37,056 bases of DNA, from the NCBI GenBank assembly GCA_022827165.1, contig JAJDTN010000319.1, positions 1 through 37,056 on the forward strand, in the 5' to 3' direction. The stretch comes from Candidatus Latescibacterota bacterium. Its GTDB lineage: Bacteria > Latescibacterota > UBA2968 > UBA8231. Shown in pieces: positions 6,628-15,194 of this stretch. The position numbers and the translations under genes were made by a program. The notes below the pieces were generated by a model, which saw nothing but the letters and a program-made list of their open reading frames with translations, was not told where the DNA came from and ran no database searches. Each line of letters opens with the position of its first letter. The stretch's first letter is position 1.

Positions 6628-9600
6628 ATGACGGCGATCTCGACCTTGCTCCTTCTCGTGGCGGCCGCCGCCGCTCCGGCCGCCGCCGAGGGATCCGGCT
6701 GGCTGCAGCTGCGCGGCGATCGGCACATGAGCGGCCGCGCCGCCGGCACCGGCCGCATGACGGACGGTCCTCCCGCCGAGGCCTGGCGCCATGACATCGC
6801 CGCCTGGGAGGGCTACGCCTCGGTGACTCCCGGTGCGGGTGCGCCGGTCCTGCAACTGCCCTTCCCGGGTGGCCTCGACGCCGGCTGGCTCGGCCGCGAG
6901 CAGTCGGCCTGGGGGCTGGGTCCGCCGCTCCACGACCTGGCCGGCGACGGCGCTCTCGTCCCCATGCACGCGTACAACGCCTACAAGGTGGCCGCCATCC
7001 TGCCCGGCGTTCCCGGTCTGCAGCGCTTCGAGATGGGCGACTCCTTCTCCGACGGAGGGGCGGAGCCGAAGCGGGGCCGTCTCCTGGCCTACGACACGGG
7101 TGAGCCCCGCGTCGTGTGGGAGACCGAGCCCTTCGAGAACACATGGGCCCCGAACGTCCTCGTCGTCGACGCCGATGCCGACGGGCAGCTCGACCTGGCG
7201 GTGGCCACCCACTACCGCATCCTCGTCTTCCACGGCGCCACGGGCGAGACGATGATGGAGCTGCGCTACCACGACTACCGCAACTACGGCCACTTCGCCG
7301 CCGCCGACATCGACGACGATCCGTATCCCGAGTTCGCCGTCGTCGCCGACTTCAGCATGCACGCCGAGGTCATCGACAACGACGGCCGCCGGCTGACCCT
7401 GCTCTGGATCCGCGAGATCGAGCCCGATCCCTCGCAGACGACGAAGGTGGTGCGCCCCCGGCCCTCGGTCTTCCTCGACGCCGACGGGGACGGCGCCGTG
7501 GAGGTCGTCTACAGCGTCTACGACGATACCGGCGACCGCCTCTGGCACACGATCGCCGTCGACGCCCTCAGCGGCGAGACGGACCACGACTTCCCCGGGC
7601 GCTACCTCCACGGCCTGCACGACATCGATGCCGACGGCCGCCCCGAGTGGTTCCTGTCCCAGGCCGAGGGAGAAGCCCTGCCGCCCTATGCGCCGGTCTC
7701 GGTGCTGACCCTCGACCCGAGCGGCCCCGTGGAGCGCTGGCGGCACGACCGCGCCGCCTTCAGCAGCCGGCCCCTCGACGAGTTGCCCCTGACGGTGAAC
7801 ACGAGCGCCTCCGACGGTCTGCGCACCGCCGTCACCGGTGACGCCGACGGCGACGGCCGGTCCGACTTCTTCGTCGTCACCCCCGCCGCGGAGGGAGAGG
7901 CCCTGACCGCCTGGGGTGCGGGCGCCGGCGGCGCCGTGCGGGACCTGTGGACCCTCCGGGGCCCGGAGGGCGCCCGTCTGCAGGCGGAGGCCGCGGCCAC
8001 CGGCGAGGAGGGCCCCGCCGCGCTGGTATCGTGGAAGGGCCGGGGGGGCGCCGGGCAGTCGCTCATGGTGGAAGGCGCCGGGGCCCGGCTGCACCAGTTC
8101 AGCCGGCAGAGCTTCACCCCCGCCGGCACACCGGTGGTCGCCGATCTCGACGGCGACGGTACCATCGAGGTGGTGGTGCAGACGGCCAACGAGGAGGTCC
8201 TCTGCCTGGAGGCGCCCCGGCGCGGCGACGGCGAGGCCCGCGTCCGCTGGCAGATGCAGGGCCACGGCCAGACGAACAGCGCCCCCTGGCACTGGGGAGT
8301 GGTCGCCTCCGACCTCGACGGCGACGGCTCCCTGGAGACGCTCTTCGCCCGCGAGGCGCCCAGCGGCAACGCCAGCCTGGCGGCGGTCACCGCCACGGGC
8401 GAGGTACTCTGGCAGACCGTCTTCGACGGATTCGACGGCAGCATGCCGATCTGGAACTTCAGCGGCCTCTCCTGGTGGAACACCGGCCACTTCCGCGAGG
8501 CCGGGCGCAACGACGTCTTCGTCACCCTGCGCCGCGGCAAGATCGGCAGCGAGGTCGGTTTCCTCCTCGACGGCGGGACCGGCGCCGTCGTCTGGGAGAG
8601 CAACGGCTACACCCTGCCCGTCGACGGCAGCGGCCGCAGCCTCGGAGGCCATCCGAGCGCCGCCGGGGACGTCGACGGCGACGGCCTGGAGGAGATCGTC
8701 GTCATGTGGCCGGACCGGCTGCACGTGGTCGACGGCGTCACCGGCGACGCCCAGGTCGTGCGCCAGGCCTACGGGGAGGGGCTGTCGCCCATGTTCGCCG
8801 CCCCCGCCTTCGTGGGCTACGCCTTCCCGGCGCTGGTCGACCTCTTCGGGGACCCGGCCCCGGAGCTGATCTGGGGCCACTGCGGCTACCTGAACGCCGT
8901 GCTCTCGGCCGCCGGCGACGTCTGGTGGCAGACCGACTACCTCAACAACACCCAGGTGCAGTCGCTCATGGTTCCGGGTGACGCCGACGGCGACGGCGAC
9001 CTGGAGCTGCTGGCCTCCACCGCGGAGGGCGTGCAACTGCTGGAGCCCGCGGACGGCGCCGTGCTGCAGGCGATCGACCTGGGTCCCGCCACGACCGACG
9101 TGGTCTCCGGCGACCTCGACGGCGATGGCCGGGACGAGTTCCTCCTCGGGCTGGGCGGACGCCGCTGGGCCCTCCCCGGGCCGCCCGGCCTGGCCATGGT
9201 GGAGCTGGAGGCCGGCGAGCTGCGCAACGCCTGGACCTTGGAGACCGGGGGCCGGCCGAGCGACCCGGCCCTGGCCGACGTCGACGCCGACGGCTTCCTC
9301 GACCTCGTGGCGCTCACCACGGACGGCTACGTGAGGGCCTGGACCGGGGACGCGGGCACCGCCGTGACCGGCCCCCTGGCCGCCCTGCCGGCGGCGGCCG
9401 CGCTCGAGGCGCCCTGGCCGAACCCCTTCAACCACCGGGTCACCATCCCGTACCGGATCGAGACGGCGGGTTCCGTGCGTCTGGAGGTGTTCTCCATGAC
9501 GGGGCAGCGCCTCCGGCGGCTGGTCGACGGCTGGGTGCCCGCCGGCGAGCATCGGGCGCTCTGGAACGGTCTCGACGCCCGGGGCCGGCCCGTGGCCAGC

Positions 9601-9669
9601 GGCGCCTACGTGGTGCGCCTGCGGAGCGGGGATGTGGTGGATCAGCGCAAGATCGCGCTGCTGAAGTAG
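6628..9669 (+). CDS. secreted FG-GAP/VCBS propeller protein with FlgD-type C-terminal tail
   Basis: 1013 aa. The ATG at 6628 has AGGGGA 7 nt upstream and starts a signal peptide (MTAISTLLLLVAAAAAPAAAEG); an in-frame ATG at 6547 is less likely. The body carries about eleven calcium-loop motifs of DxDxDG type (for example DADADGQLD, DLDGDGTIE, DLDGDGSLE, DVDGDGLEE, DLDGDGRDE), each followed by a hydrophobic strand, typical of FG-GAP/VCBS beta-propellers of extracellular binding or lyase proteins. The last ~88 residues form a FlgD Ig-like domain: PWPNPFNHRVTIPY, VFSMTGQRL, ALWNGLDARGRPVASGAYV, ending RKIALLK. Such tails are found on exported proteins of FCB-type bacteria. Function beyond calcium-dependent extracellular binding is unknown; a rhamnogalacturonan-lyase-like role is possible but no catalytic motif is visible. 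Confidence 0.9.
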   Translation: MTAISTLLLLVAAAAAPAAAEGSGWLQLRGDRHMSGRAAGTGRMTDGPPAEAWRHDIAAWEGYASVTPGAGAPVLQLPFPGGLDAGWLGREQSAWGLGPPLHDLAGDGALVPMHAYNAYKVAAILPGVPGLQRFEMGDSFSDGGAEPKRGRLLAYDTGEPRVVWETEPFENTWAPNVLVVDADADGQLDLAVATHYRILVFHGATGETMMELRYHDYRNYGHFAAADIDDDPYPEFAVVADFSMHAEVIDNDGRRLTLLWIREIEPDPSQTTKVVRPRPSVFLDADGDGAVEVVYSVYDDTGDRLWHTIAVDALSGETDHDFPGRYLHGLHDIDADGRPEWFLSQAEGEALPPYAPVSVLTLDPSGPVERWRHDRAAFSSRPLDELPLTVNTSASDGLRTAVTGDADGDGRSDFFVVTPAAEGEALTAWGAGAGGAVRDLWTLRGPEGARLQAEAAATGEEGPAALVSWKGRGGAGQSLMVEGAGARLHQFSRQSFTPAGTPVVADLDGDGTIEVVVQTANEEVLCLEAPRRGDGEARVRWQMQGHGQTNSAPWHWGVVASDLDGDGSLETLFAREAPSGNASLAAVTATGEVLWQTVFDGFDGSMPIWNFSGLSWWNTGHFREAGRNDVFVTLRRGKIGSEVGFLLDGGTGAVVWESNGYTLPVDGSGRSLGGHPSAAGDVDGDGLEEIVVMWPDRLHVVDGVTGDAQVVRQAYGEGLSPMFAAPAFVGYAFPALVDLFGDPAPELIWGHCGYLNAVLSAAGDVWWQTDYLNNTQVQSLMVPGDADGDGDLELLASTAEGVQLLEPADGAVLQAIDLGPATTDVVSGDLDGDGRDEFLLGLGGRRWALPGPPGLAMVELEAGELRNAWTLETGGRPSDPALADVDADGFLDLVALTTDGYVRAWTGDAGTAVTGPLAALPAAAALEAPWPNPFNHRVTIPYRIETAGSVRLEVFSMTGQRLRRLVDGWVPAGEHRALWNGLDARGRPVASGAYVVRLRSGDVVDQRKIALLK

Positions 9670-9670
9670 G

Positions 9671-9760
9671 CCGGGGCGGCCCCTGGCCAGCGGCGTCTAC
9701 GTGGTCCGTCTGTGGAGCGGGGATGTGGTGGACCAGCGCAAGGCTGGGCTGCTGAAGTAG
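9671..9760 (+). pseudogene. displaced second copy of a FlgD-tail 3' coding end
   Basis: This 90-bp stretch matches 9580-9669, the end of the preceding gene, at an offset of 91 bp with about 12 mismatches, and ends with its own CTGCTGAAGTAG. In the matching frame it reads RPLASGVYVVRLWSGDVVDQ, then RKAGLLK and a stop. Several differences are synonymous (GTG/GTC, CGC/CGT, GAT/GAC), so it looks like the tail of a paralogous gene rather than a decaying duplicate. It has no start codon and follows the real stop, so it is not translated as a gene. Confidence 0.85.
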
Positions 9761-9782
9761 GCCCGGGAGCGGCTTCCCGGGC
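9761..9782. terminator. GC hairpin between convergent genes
   Basis: GCCCGGGA (9761-9768) pairs perfectly with TCCCGGGC (9775-9782), 6-nt loop. It directly follows the displaced tail copy and lies 68 bp past the end of the opposing gene at 9851. No T-tract on either side. Confidence 0.45.
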
Positions 9783-9850
9783 GAGATCCGCTCAAAGTCC
9801 GGAACTATGCCGCCGAGTCACTCACGCTCAGCCGAGCCGGCGGAGGCCGG

Positions 9851-11233
9851 TCAGTCCGGGGATACCCAGTAGGAGTAGAGCCGTGCGTTGACGAGGTGGA
9901 GCCGCAGCCGCACCGGCCCCGGCGGCAACCCGCGGGCTCCCCACCAGCGCACCGGCAGGTCGACCCCGTCCTCCTCGATGGGGACGCAGCGGTCGGCGCC
10001 GTACCCGGGCAGGACGCCTTCCTCCTCGTCGAGCAGCTCCACCCGCAGCGACCCGTGGTCCGCCTTGGCGTTGACCCGCAGCTCGCCGCCCGCCAGCTCG
10101 AAGGGACGCGTCGTCAGCCGCCCTCCGTCGAAGCTGCCGGCCACCGAGGCGAAGCCGTCGAGGCGCAGGAAGGCGAGGCCGATGGACATCGTCCCCGTGT
10201 GCTGGTCGGCGGCGATCCGGGGGTCGTACTCGCGGGGGATCTTGGCATGCCGGCGGGGGGTGCCCCGGTAGTAGATGTAGAGCCGGTCGCCCACGGCGAC
10301 GGGGGGCGCGCCGGTGAGCATGATCTGGAAGCGGTCCCACTCGCCGATCTCCCCCAGGCCGACGAGGGGCTCTTCGGCCGGCGCCCGGTTCCAGCGCTCG
10401 CCGTCGCGGCTGGTCAGCAGCCGCAGACTCTGGGTCTGCCGCAGGCGGCGCTTGTCGAAGTGGGTGAGGACGCCGAGGTAGTGGGCGCCGTAGGGGAAGC
10501 CGGTGTTGTTGTAGAGGGCCTCCTCCTCGTGCAGGGGGGCCAGGAAGGGGCGCGGCGGGGTCCAGGTGACGAAGTCGCGGCTGACGCTCAGCAGGCGCTC
10601 GGGCTGGCCCCGCAGGAAGGCGACGCAGCGCCCGGCGTCGGCGTCGATCATCAGCGACTGGGCGTCGCCCACGGGGCCCAGGTCGTCGGTGCCCGGCCGC
10701 GGGTGATAGCGGAAGAGGGGGTCCGGCGAGTGCTCCCAGCGCAGACCGTCCGGCGAGGTGGCCGAGTAGATGCCGGAGCGCGGCCCGTCCCAGTCGTAGC
10801 TCGACCAGCCGAGGGCCTTGTAGCGGCGGCTCGGGTCCGGGTCGGCGGGGTCCCTCAGCATCGACTCCCAGTGGTCCTGGCCTTCGTGGTGGGATGCCGG
10901 GATGACGATGTTGTTGCGCCTCGACCCGAGGGCCTCGTGCAGCCTCAGCTCCGGCCGCTCCCAGTGGATGCCGTCGGGCGAGGTGGCCAGGCACTGCACG
11001 TGGCCGCAGCCCTCCTCGTAGTGGCCGCCCATGTACCAAGCCTTGAAGAGCCCCTCCTCCTCGTCGTGGATCACCGACGCCGTCATCCCCGTGTGGCGCT
11101 CCCAGGCCGCTTCCTGGCGCAGCACGGGGTCCGGGTGCTTGACGGCGGCGTGGAACATGCGCTCCACGCTCTCCGCGCCGTCCACGTCCTCCATGTCGAC
11201 GAACAGGCGCTTGCGGTGATCGAGGGTCTGCAC
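9851..11233 (-). CDS. beta-propeller glycosidase-like protein (GH32/GH43-type fold)
   Basis: 460 aa from GTG at 11233. That start is preferred because the conserved N-terminal strand (HRKRLFVDMEDVDG) begins just after it, no Shine-Dalgarno is present upstream, and a TACCGT hexamer ends 7 nt before it, consistent with a leaderless start. An ATG at 11326 would add 31 Arg/Cys-rich residues. Repeated blade strands with SPDG.HWE and SRD..TWT patterns (LATSPDGIHWERPE, SATSPDGLRWEHSP, VSRDFVTWTPP, TSRDGERWNRAP) and an IYYRGT strand indicate a five-bladed propeller. The last ~90 residues (SFDGGRLTTRPFE to LVNARLYSYW) form a beta-sandwich like those on GH32-type enzymes. No signal peptide. Catalytic acids cannot be assigned, and the substrate is unknown. 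It diverges from a second propeller gene. Confidence 0.8.
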   Translation of the reverse strand: MQTLDHRKRLFVDMEDVDGAESVERMFHAAVKHPDPVLRQEAAWERHTGMTASVIHDEEEGLFKAWYMGGHYEEGCGHVQCLATSPDGIHWERPELRLHEALGSRRNNIVIPASHHEGQDHWESMLRDPADPDPSRRYKALGWSSYDWDGPRSGIYSATSPDGLRWEHSPDPLFRYHPRPGTDDLGPVGDAQSLMIDADAGRCVAFLRGQPERLLSVSRDFVTWTPPRPFLAPLHEEEALYNNTGFPYGAHYLGVLTHFDKRRLRQTQSLRLLTSRDGERWNRAPAEEPLVGLGEIGEWDRFQIMLTGAPPVAVGDRLYIYYRGTPRRHAKIPREYDPRIAADQHTGTMSIGLAFLRLDGFASVAGSFDGGRLTTRPFELAGGELRVNAKADHGSLRVELLDEEEGVLPGYGADRCVPIEEDGVDLPVRWWGARGLPPGPVRLRLHLVNARLYSYWVSPD

Positions 11234-11343
11234 CTTTCTGACGGTAGGACAATCCTCCCTGCCGGGACAGCCGCATCGACTGCCTGGGCAGGGGCGGCGC
11301 CAGCTTCGACGCCGGCCACCCCTCACCCCTGCCGGAGCGCCTC

Positions 11344-12237
11344 CTGACCCACTTCCGGGCCGAGCGCCTCTCCCCCGAGCCCATCATCCACGCCCGTCTC
11401 CCGGGCCTGGAGGGCGGGCGCGGAGCCAACATCAACGGACCGTCCCTGATCCGCGTGCCCCCGTGGATCCCGCGGCCCCTGGGGCGCTACTACCTCTACT
11501 TCGCCCACCACGGAGGGCACTACCTGCGCATGGCCTGGGCCGACGACCTCGCGGGGCCGTGGACGGTGCTCCCCGAGCCCGGGGTCCTGCACATGGACCG
11601 GGGCCCCGGCCTCCACCACATCGCCAGCCCCGACGTGCACGTCGACACGGCGGCGCGCCGGCTGCGCATGTACTTCCACCAGCCCACGGGGCGAGGGGAA
11701 CAGCGGTCGCACGCGGCTCTGTCGGAGGACGGCCTGTCCTGGCAGGTGAACCCCGCCGACCTGGGGCCGTCCTACTTCCGCGTCTTTCCCCACGGGGGGC
11801 GGTTCTACGCCTGTGCCATGAGCCCGGGCCCGGGCGGCGGTCTGTTCCTGCGCTCCCGAGACGGGCTCACCGCCTTCGAGGAGGGACCGGCCATCCTTCC
11901 GGGGTGCCGCCACGCCGCCGCCTGGGTCGACGGCGACACCCTGCACCTGTTCTACTCGCGCAAGGGGGACTCGCCGGAGCGCATCCTGGTGTCGGCGGTG
12001 GACCTGTCACGGCCGTGGGAGAAGTGGCAGCCTGGCCCCGAACGGCTGGTGCTGCGGCCGGAGCTGGACTGGGAGGGGGCGGGTGCGCCGGTCGAGCCGT
12101 CGCGCCCCGGCGCCGTGGCCGGCCTCGTGCACCAGTTGCGCGACCCGGGGATCTACGAGGAGGACGGCCGGCTCTACCTGCTGTACTCGGGCTCCGGCGA
12201 GCGCGCCATCGGCATCGCCAGGCTGCACCGGGACTGA
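11344..12237 (+). CDS. five-bladed propeller glycosidase-like protein, non-canonical start
   Basis: 297 aa if it begins at CTG 11344 (GGAG six bases upstream). The first standard start in frame is GTG 11455, but coding similarity clearly extends before it: LSPEPIIHARLPG, then ANINGPSLIRVPPWI, which in proteins of this type is the N-terminal strand. The frame is open back to 11248 with no ATG, GTG or TTG. Later blades: YYLYFAHHGGHYLRMAWADD, LAGPWTVL, RLRMYFHQPTG, LFYSRKGDSPERIL, RDPGIYEEDGRLYLLYSGSG. The D-G-x-LYLLYSG ending is typical of GH43/GH130-like propellers. No signal peptide. Either a CTG start or an upstream frameshift/start-codon loss explains the 5' end. Convergent with the SDR gene. 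Confidence 0.75.
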   Translation: MTHFRAERLSPEPIIHARLPGLEGGRGANINGPSLIRVPPWIPRPLGRYYLYFAHHGGHYLRMAWADDLAGPWTVLPEPGVLHMDRGPGLHHIASPDVHVDTAARRLRMYFHQPTGRGEQRSHAALSEDGLSWQVNPADLGPSYFRVFPHGGRFYACAMSPGPGGGLFLRSRDGLTAFEEGPAILPGCRHAAAWVDGDTLHLFYSRKGDSPERILVSAVDLSRPWEKWQPGPERLVLRPELDWEGAGAPVEPSRPGAVAGLVHQLRDPGIYEEDGRLYLLYSGSGERAIGIARLHRD

Positions 12238-12241
12238 GCCC

Positions 12242-12260
12242 GCCGCCCGGGGCGGGCGGC
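12242..12260. terminator. GC hairpin between convergent genes
   Basis: GCCGCCCG (12242-12249) pairs perfectly with CGGGCGGC (12253-12260), 3-nt loop. It lies 4 bp after the propeller gene's stop and 11 bp after the SDR stop on the other strand, so it could end both transcripts. No T-tract. Confidence 0.5.
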
Positions 12261-12271
12261 CTGGGGCTCGG

Positions 12272-13051
12272 CTACTGGGCGGTGTAGCCGCCGTCGACGG
12301 GGATCGCCGCGGCGACGATGAAGCTCGCCTCGTCGGAGGCGAGGAAGGCGATGACGCGGGCGATCTCCTCCGGCTGGCCCATGCGCCCGAGGGGGTGGAG
12401 GCGCCGCATGGCGGCGTGGACCTCTTCGTCGCCGGTGACGTTGGCGGTGAGCGGCGTGTACACGAAGCCGGGGCAGACGGCGTTGATGCGGATGCCCTCC
12501 GCCGCCAGGCGCACGCCCATGTCGCGGGTGAGCTGGACGATGGCGCCCTTGCTGTGCGGATAGGCGGTGAAGCCGTCGGAGAAGGGCAGGGAGGTGGGGT
12601 AGCCCACCAGCCCCATGACCGAGGCGAGATTGACGATGGCGCCGCCCCCGGTCCGGCGCATCTCCTTGACGGCGGCGTGGCACATCAGGAAGGTTCCCCG
12701 GGCGTTGACCCGCATCACCGCGTCCCAGCGCTCGTCGAAGTCGGCGGCCGGATCGACGGTGCGCGGCGTGATGCCGGCGCTGTTCACGAGGATGTCCAGG
12801 CGGCCGAAGGCGCTAACCGCCGCGGCCACGATCCGCTCGCTGTCGGCGCGTTCCGAGACGTCGCCGGCGATCTCGAGGAGGCGGCCCTCGGGCGCTTCCG
12901 CCTCGCCCGCCAGGGTCTCCAGGGCTGCGGAGTCGATGTCGGCGGCGGCGACGCGGGCCCCCTCCTCGAGGAACCGGTGCACCGTCGCCCGGCCGATGCC
13001 GGAGCCGGCGCCGGTGACGAGCGCCGCCTTGTCCGCGAGTCTCCGGGTCAT
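12272..13051 (-). CDS. SDR family NAD-dependent oxidoreductase
   Basis: 259 aa, classical short-chain dehydrogenase length. Seen: nucleotide motif TGAGSGIG (13-20); an acidic residue at the end of strand 2 (AAADID, ~36-41), which favours NAD over NADP; NSAG (90-93, usual NNAG); catalytic Ser144 in NLASVMG; Tyr164-PHS-Lys168; and PGFVYTP after the active site. About eight residues (TSLPFSDG) lengthen the loop before the catalytic Tyr. The start at 13051 is the ATG just before the Rossmann strand; an upstream ATG at 13174 would overlap the divergent sulfatase. It has no Shine-Dalgarno, and a -10 ends 6 nt upstream. Probable role: oxidation of a sugar, sugar acid or polyol in the carbohydrate block; substrate unknown. 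Confidence 0.92.
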   Translation of the reverse strand: MTRRLADKAALVTGAGSGIGRATVHRFLEEGARVAAADIDSAALETLAGEAEAPEGRLLEIAGDVSERADSERIVAAAVSAFGRLDILVNSAGITPRTVDPAADFDERWDAVMRVNARGTFLMCHAAVKEMRRTGGGAIVNLASVMGLVGYPTSLPFSDGFTAYPHSKGAIVQLTRDMGVRLAAEGIRINAVCPGFVYTPLTANVTGDEEVHAAMRRLHPLGRMGQPEEIARVIAFLASDEASFIVAAAIPVDGGYTAQ

Positions 13052-13057
13052 CCGGGA

Positions 13058-13086
13058 AAGGTAGCCCGCCCGCGGTCCCGAGTCAG
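13058..13086 (-). promoter_or_regulatory. SDR promoter, probably leaderless
   Basis: Minus strand: -35 CTGACT (13081-13086), 17-bp spacer, -10 TACCTT (13058-13063), 6 nt to the ATG at 13051. No room for a ribosome binding site. Confidence 0.55.
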
Positions 13087-13130
13087 GACGGCCCCGGCGG
13101 CCGCCGCCCACATCGCACAGGAGATCCTCC

Positions 13131-14597
13131 ATGCGCTGCATCATGGTGATGTTCGACTCCCTCAACCGCCACATGCTGCCGCCCTACGCTCCCGACACCT
13201 GGGTGCAGGCGCCCAACTTCCGCCGCCTCGCCGAGCGCGCCGCCACCTTCTCCACCAGCTACGTCTGCTCCATGCCGTGCATGCCGGCGCGCCGCGACCT
13301 GCACACGGGGCGGCCCAACTTCCTGCACTGCCCCTGGGGGCCGCTGGAGCCCTTCGACGACTCGGTGCCGCAGATGCTGCAGGAGGCCGGCGTCTACACC
13401 CACCTGTGCTCCGATCACTACCACTACTGGGAGGACGGCGGCGCCACCTACCACGGCCGCTACAGCTCGTGGGAGTTCTACCGCGGCCAGGAGGGGGACC
13501 CCCACATCGGCCAGGTCGCCGACCCCGAGGTGCCGGAGAACCTCAACCAGAAGGGGCGCCGCAGCGACTGGGTGAACCGCCCCTTCCAGCGCCGCGAGGC
13601 CGACCTGCCCCAGAGCCGCACCTTCGAGGCCGGCTGCCGCTTCATCGAGACCAACGCCGGCGAGGACGACTGGTTCCTGCAGATCGAGTGCTTCGACCCC
13701 CACGAGCCGTTCTTCAGCAACCGCCGCTACCAGGACCTCTACCCCTCCGACTACGACGGCCCCCTCTTCGACTGGCCGTCGTACGGTCCGGTCCGCGAGA
13801 CCCCGGAGCAGGTCGCCGAGGTGCGCCGCAACTACGCCGCCCTGGTCTCCAAGTGCGACGCCAGCCTCGGCGACGTCCTCGACCTCATGGACCGCCACCG
13901 CATGTGGGACGACACGATGCTGGTCCTGTGGACCGACCACGGCTTCCTGCTGGGAGAGCACGGCGGCTACGCCAAGAACTGGCCGCCCTTGTACGAGGAG
14001 CTGAGCCACACCCCGTTCTTCGTCTGGGACCCGCGCAGCCCGGGGGCGGCGGGACAGACCCGCAACGCCCTGGTGCAGCCGGCCATCGACCTGGGGCCGA
14101 CGCTGCTCCGGTTCTTCGGCCAGGAGCCCACCGAGGGCATGCGCGGCCACGACCTGGCCGGCGTCGTCGCCGGGGACCGGCCCGTGCGCGACGCCGCCAT
14201 CTTCGGCTACCACGGCAACCGCGTGAACGTCACCGACGGCCGCCACGTCTACTACCGCACCTGCCGCACCCCCGGCAACCAGCCACTCAACGCCTACACC
14301 CTCCTGCCCACGGCGATGCGCGGCTACAAGGGGCGGCTGCCGGAGGCCGGACTCGCCGACCCCTTCTCCTTCACCCGGGGGATGCCCACCCTGCGTCTGC
14401 CGGCGGGGGGCAACATCTCGCAACCGGTGGAGGGCGACGTGGGTGACCTGCTCTACGACCTGCAGGCCGACCCGAAGCAGGAGAGTCCCCTCGACGATGC
14501 GGAGGTTGTGGAGCGGCTCGGCGGCCAGATGGCCAGGCTCATGGCCGAGTGCGACGCGCCGGCGGAGCAGTTCGAGCGCATGGGGCTGAGCCGCTGA
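13131..14597 (+). CDS. formylglycine-dependent sulfatase, cytoplasmic type
   Basis: 488 aa. Hydrolyses sulfate esters, probably on a sugar or oligosaccharide. N-terminal metal-site segment MVMFDSLNRH (5-14) replaces the usual xxxDDxR; the formylglycine signature is CMPARRDLHTGR with Cys50 in CxPxR, so an FGE maturase must act on it. Further alkaline-phosphatase-fold elements: FLQIECFDPHEPF (~180-192), and LWTDHGFLLGEHGGYAKNWPPLYEELSHTPF (~265-300), which contains the metal-binding Asp-His and a Lys. No signal peptide, so it should act inside the cell on imported material. ATG 13131 has AGGAG seven bases upstream. It diverges from the SDR gene with 79 bp between them and ends inside a hairpin shared with the next, convergent gene. 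Confidence 0.92.
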   Translation: MRCIMVMFDSLNRHMLPPYAPDTWVQAPNFRRLAERAATFSTSYVCSMPCMPARRDLHTGRPNFLHCPWGPLEPFDDSVPQMLQEAGVYTHLCSDHYHYWEDGGATYHGRYSSWEFYRGQEGDPHIGQVADPEVPENLNQKGRRSDWVNRPFQRREADLPQSRTFEAGCRFIETNAGEDDWFLQIECFDPHEPFFSNRRYQDLYPSDYDGPLFDWPSYGPVRETPEQVAEVRRNYAALVSKCDASLGDVLDLMDRHRMWDDTMLVLWTDHGFLLGEHGGYAKNWPPLYEELSHTPFFVWDPRSPGAAGQTRNALVQPAIDLGPTLLRFFGQEPTEGMRGHDLAGVVAGDRPVRDAAIFGYHGNRVNVTDGRHVYYRTCRTPGNQPLNAYTLLPTAMRGYKGRLPEAGLADPFSFTRGMPTLRLPAGGNISQPVEGDVGDLLYDLQADPKQESPLDDAEVVERLGGQMARLMAECDAPAEQFERMGLSR

Positions 14598-14616
14598 AGC
14601 GGCTGGCGGCTCAGCC
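14584..14616. terminator. 11-bp hairpin overlapping both convergent stop codons
   Basis: GGCTGAGCCGC (14584-14594) pairs perfectly with GCGGCTCAGCC (14606-14616); the 11-nt loop contains the sulfatase TGA, and the right arm contains the stop of the opposing gene (14611-14613). A competing 6-bp hairpin (AGCCGC with GCGGCT at 14599-14604, TGAA loop) shares the left arm. Confidence 0.6.
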
Positions 14617-15186
14617 GTCCTCGGCGATCATCGTCTCGGCCAGGGCGAAGCAGCAGGAGGAGCGCGGCCGGCCGAGGGTGCGGGCCCAGGTGTCGCGCGG
14701 GTAGGCCTCGCCGCCCACGTCCCGCCCGTCGAGACGGATCGAGCCGCCGCCGGCGAAGACCAGGATCGTGAAGACGATCCGCGGATGGGCGGTGGGAGGC
14801 CCCACGAGGGGCGGGTCCAGCTCGCGCCAGCAGACATCGATGCGGCGGCCTCCGGCGTCGATCTCCCAGGCGGGCTCGCTGCGGATGTCGCCCCCGGGCG
14901 ACAGGCGGGCCTCGACCAGCTCCATGCCGCGGTCGAAGGGGGAGGTGGGCACGACCTGCGTCTGGCGCACGAACTCGGCGAATTCGCGGTTGTCCGTGCA
15001 CAGGCCGGTGAACCCATCGGTCCCGGGGACCTGCACGAAGGCGGCGGTGCCGGAGCCGGCGGGCGAGGTGTCGCCGCGGTAGAGGCTGACCATGCCCGTG
15101 TGGTCCTGGCTCCCGGGCCGGCGCAGGTAGGCGATCCAGTGCTGGCCCGACCAGAGCAGGCCGCCTTGGCTGAGGGAATCGGGCAT
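14611..15186 (-). CDS. small conserved-looking protein of unknown function
   Basis: 191 aa; not recognised. No signal peptide or membrane helix. The sequence alternates beta-type segments: a start with [17 protein letters not shown], a central region ([17 protein letters not shown], then [12 protein letters not shown]), [31 protein letters not shown] and a C-terminal [19 protein letters not shown] with a Cys pair. Support for a real gene is good: a -35/-10 pair with exact 17-bp spacing lies 8 nt before its ATG, and its end abuts the sulfatase end in a shared hairpin. Placed between the sulfatase and aconitase, it may belong to sugar metabolism, but nothing in the sequence proves it. Confidence 0.7.
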   Translation of the reverse strand: MPDSLSQGGLLWSGQHWIAYLRRPGSQDHTGMVSLYRGDTSPAGSGTAAFVQVPGTDGFTGLCTDNREFAEFVRQTQVVPTSPFDRGMELVEARLSPGGDIRSEPAWEIDAGGRRIDVCWRELDPPLVGPPTAHPRIVFTILVFAGGGSIRLDGRDVGGEAYPRDTWARTLGRPRSSCCFALAETMIAEDG

Positions 15187-15194
15187 GGGCGGAC

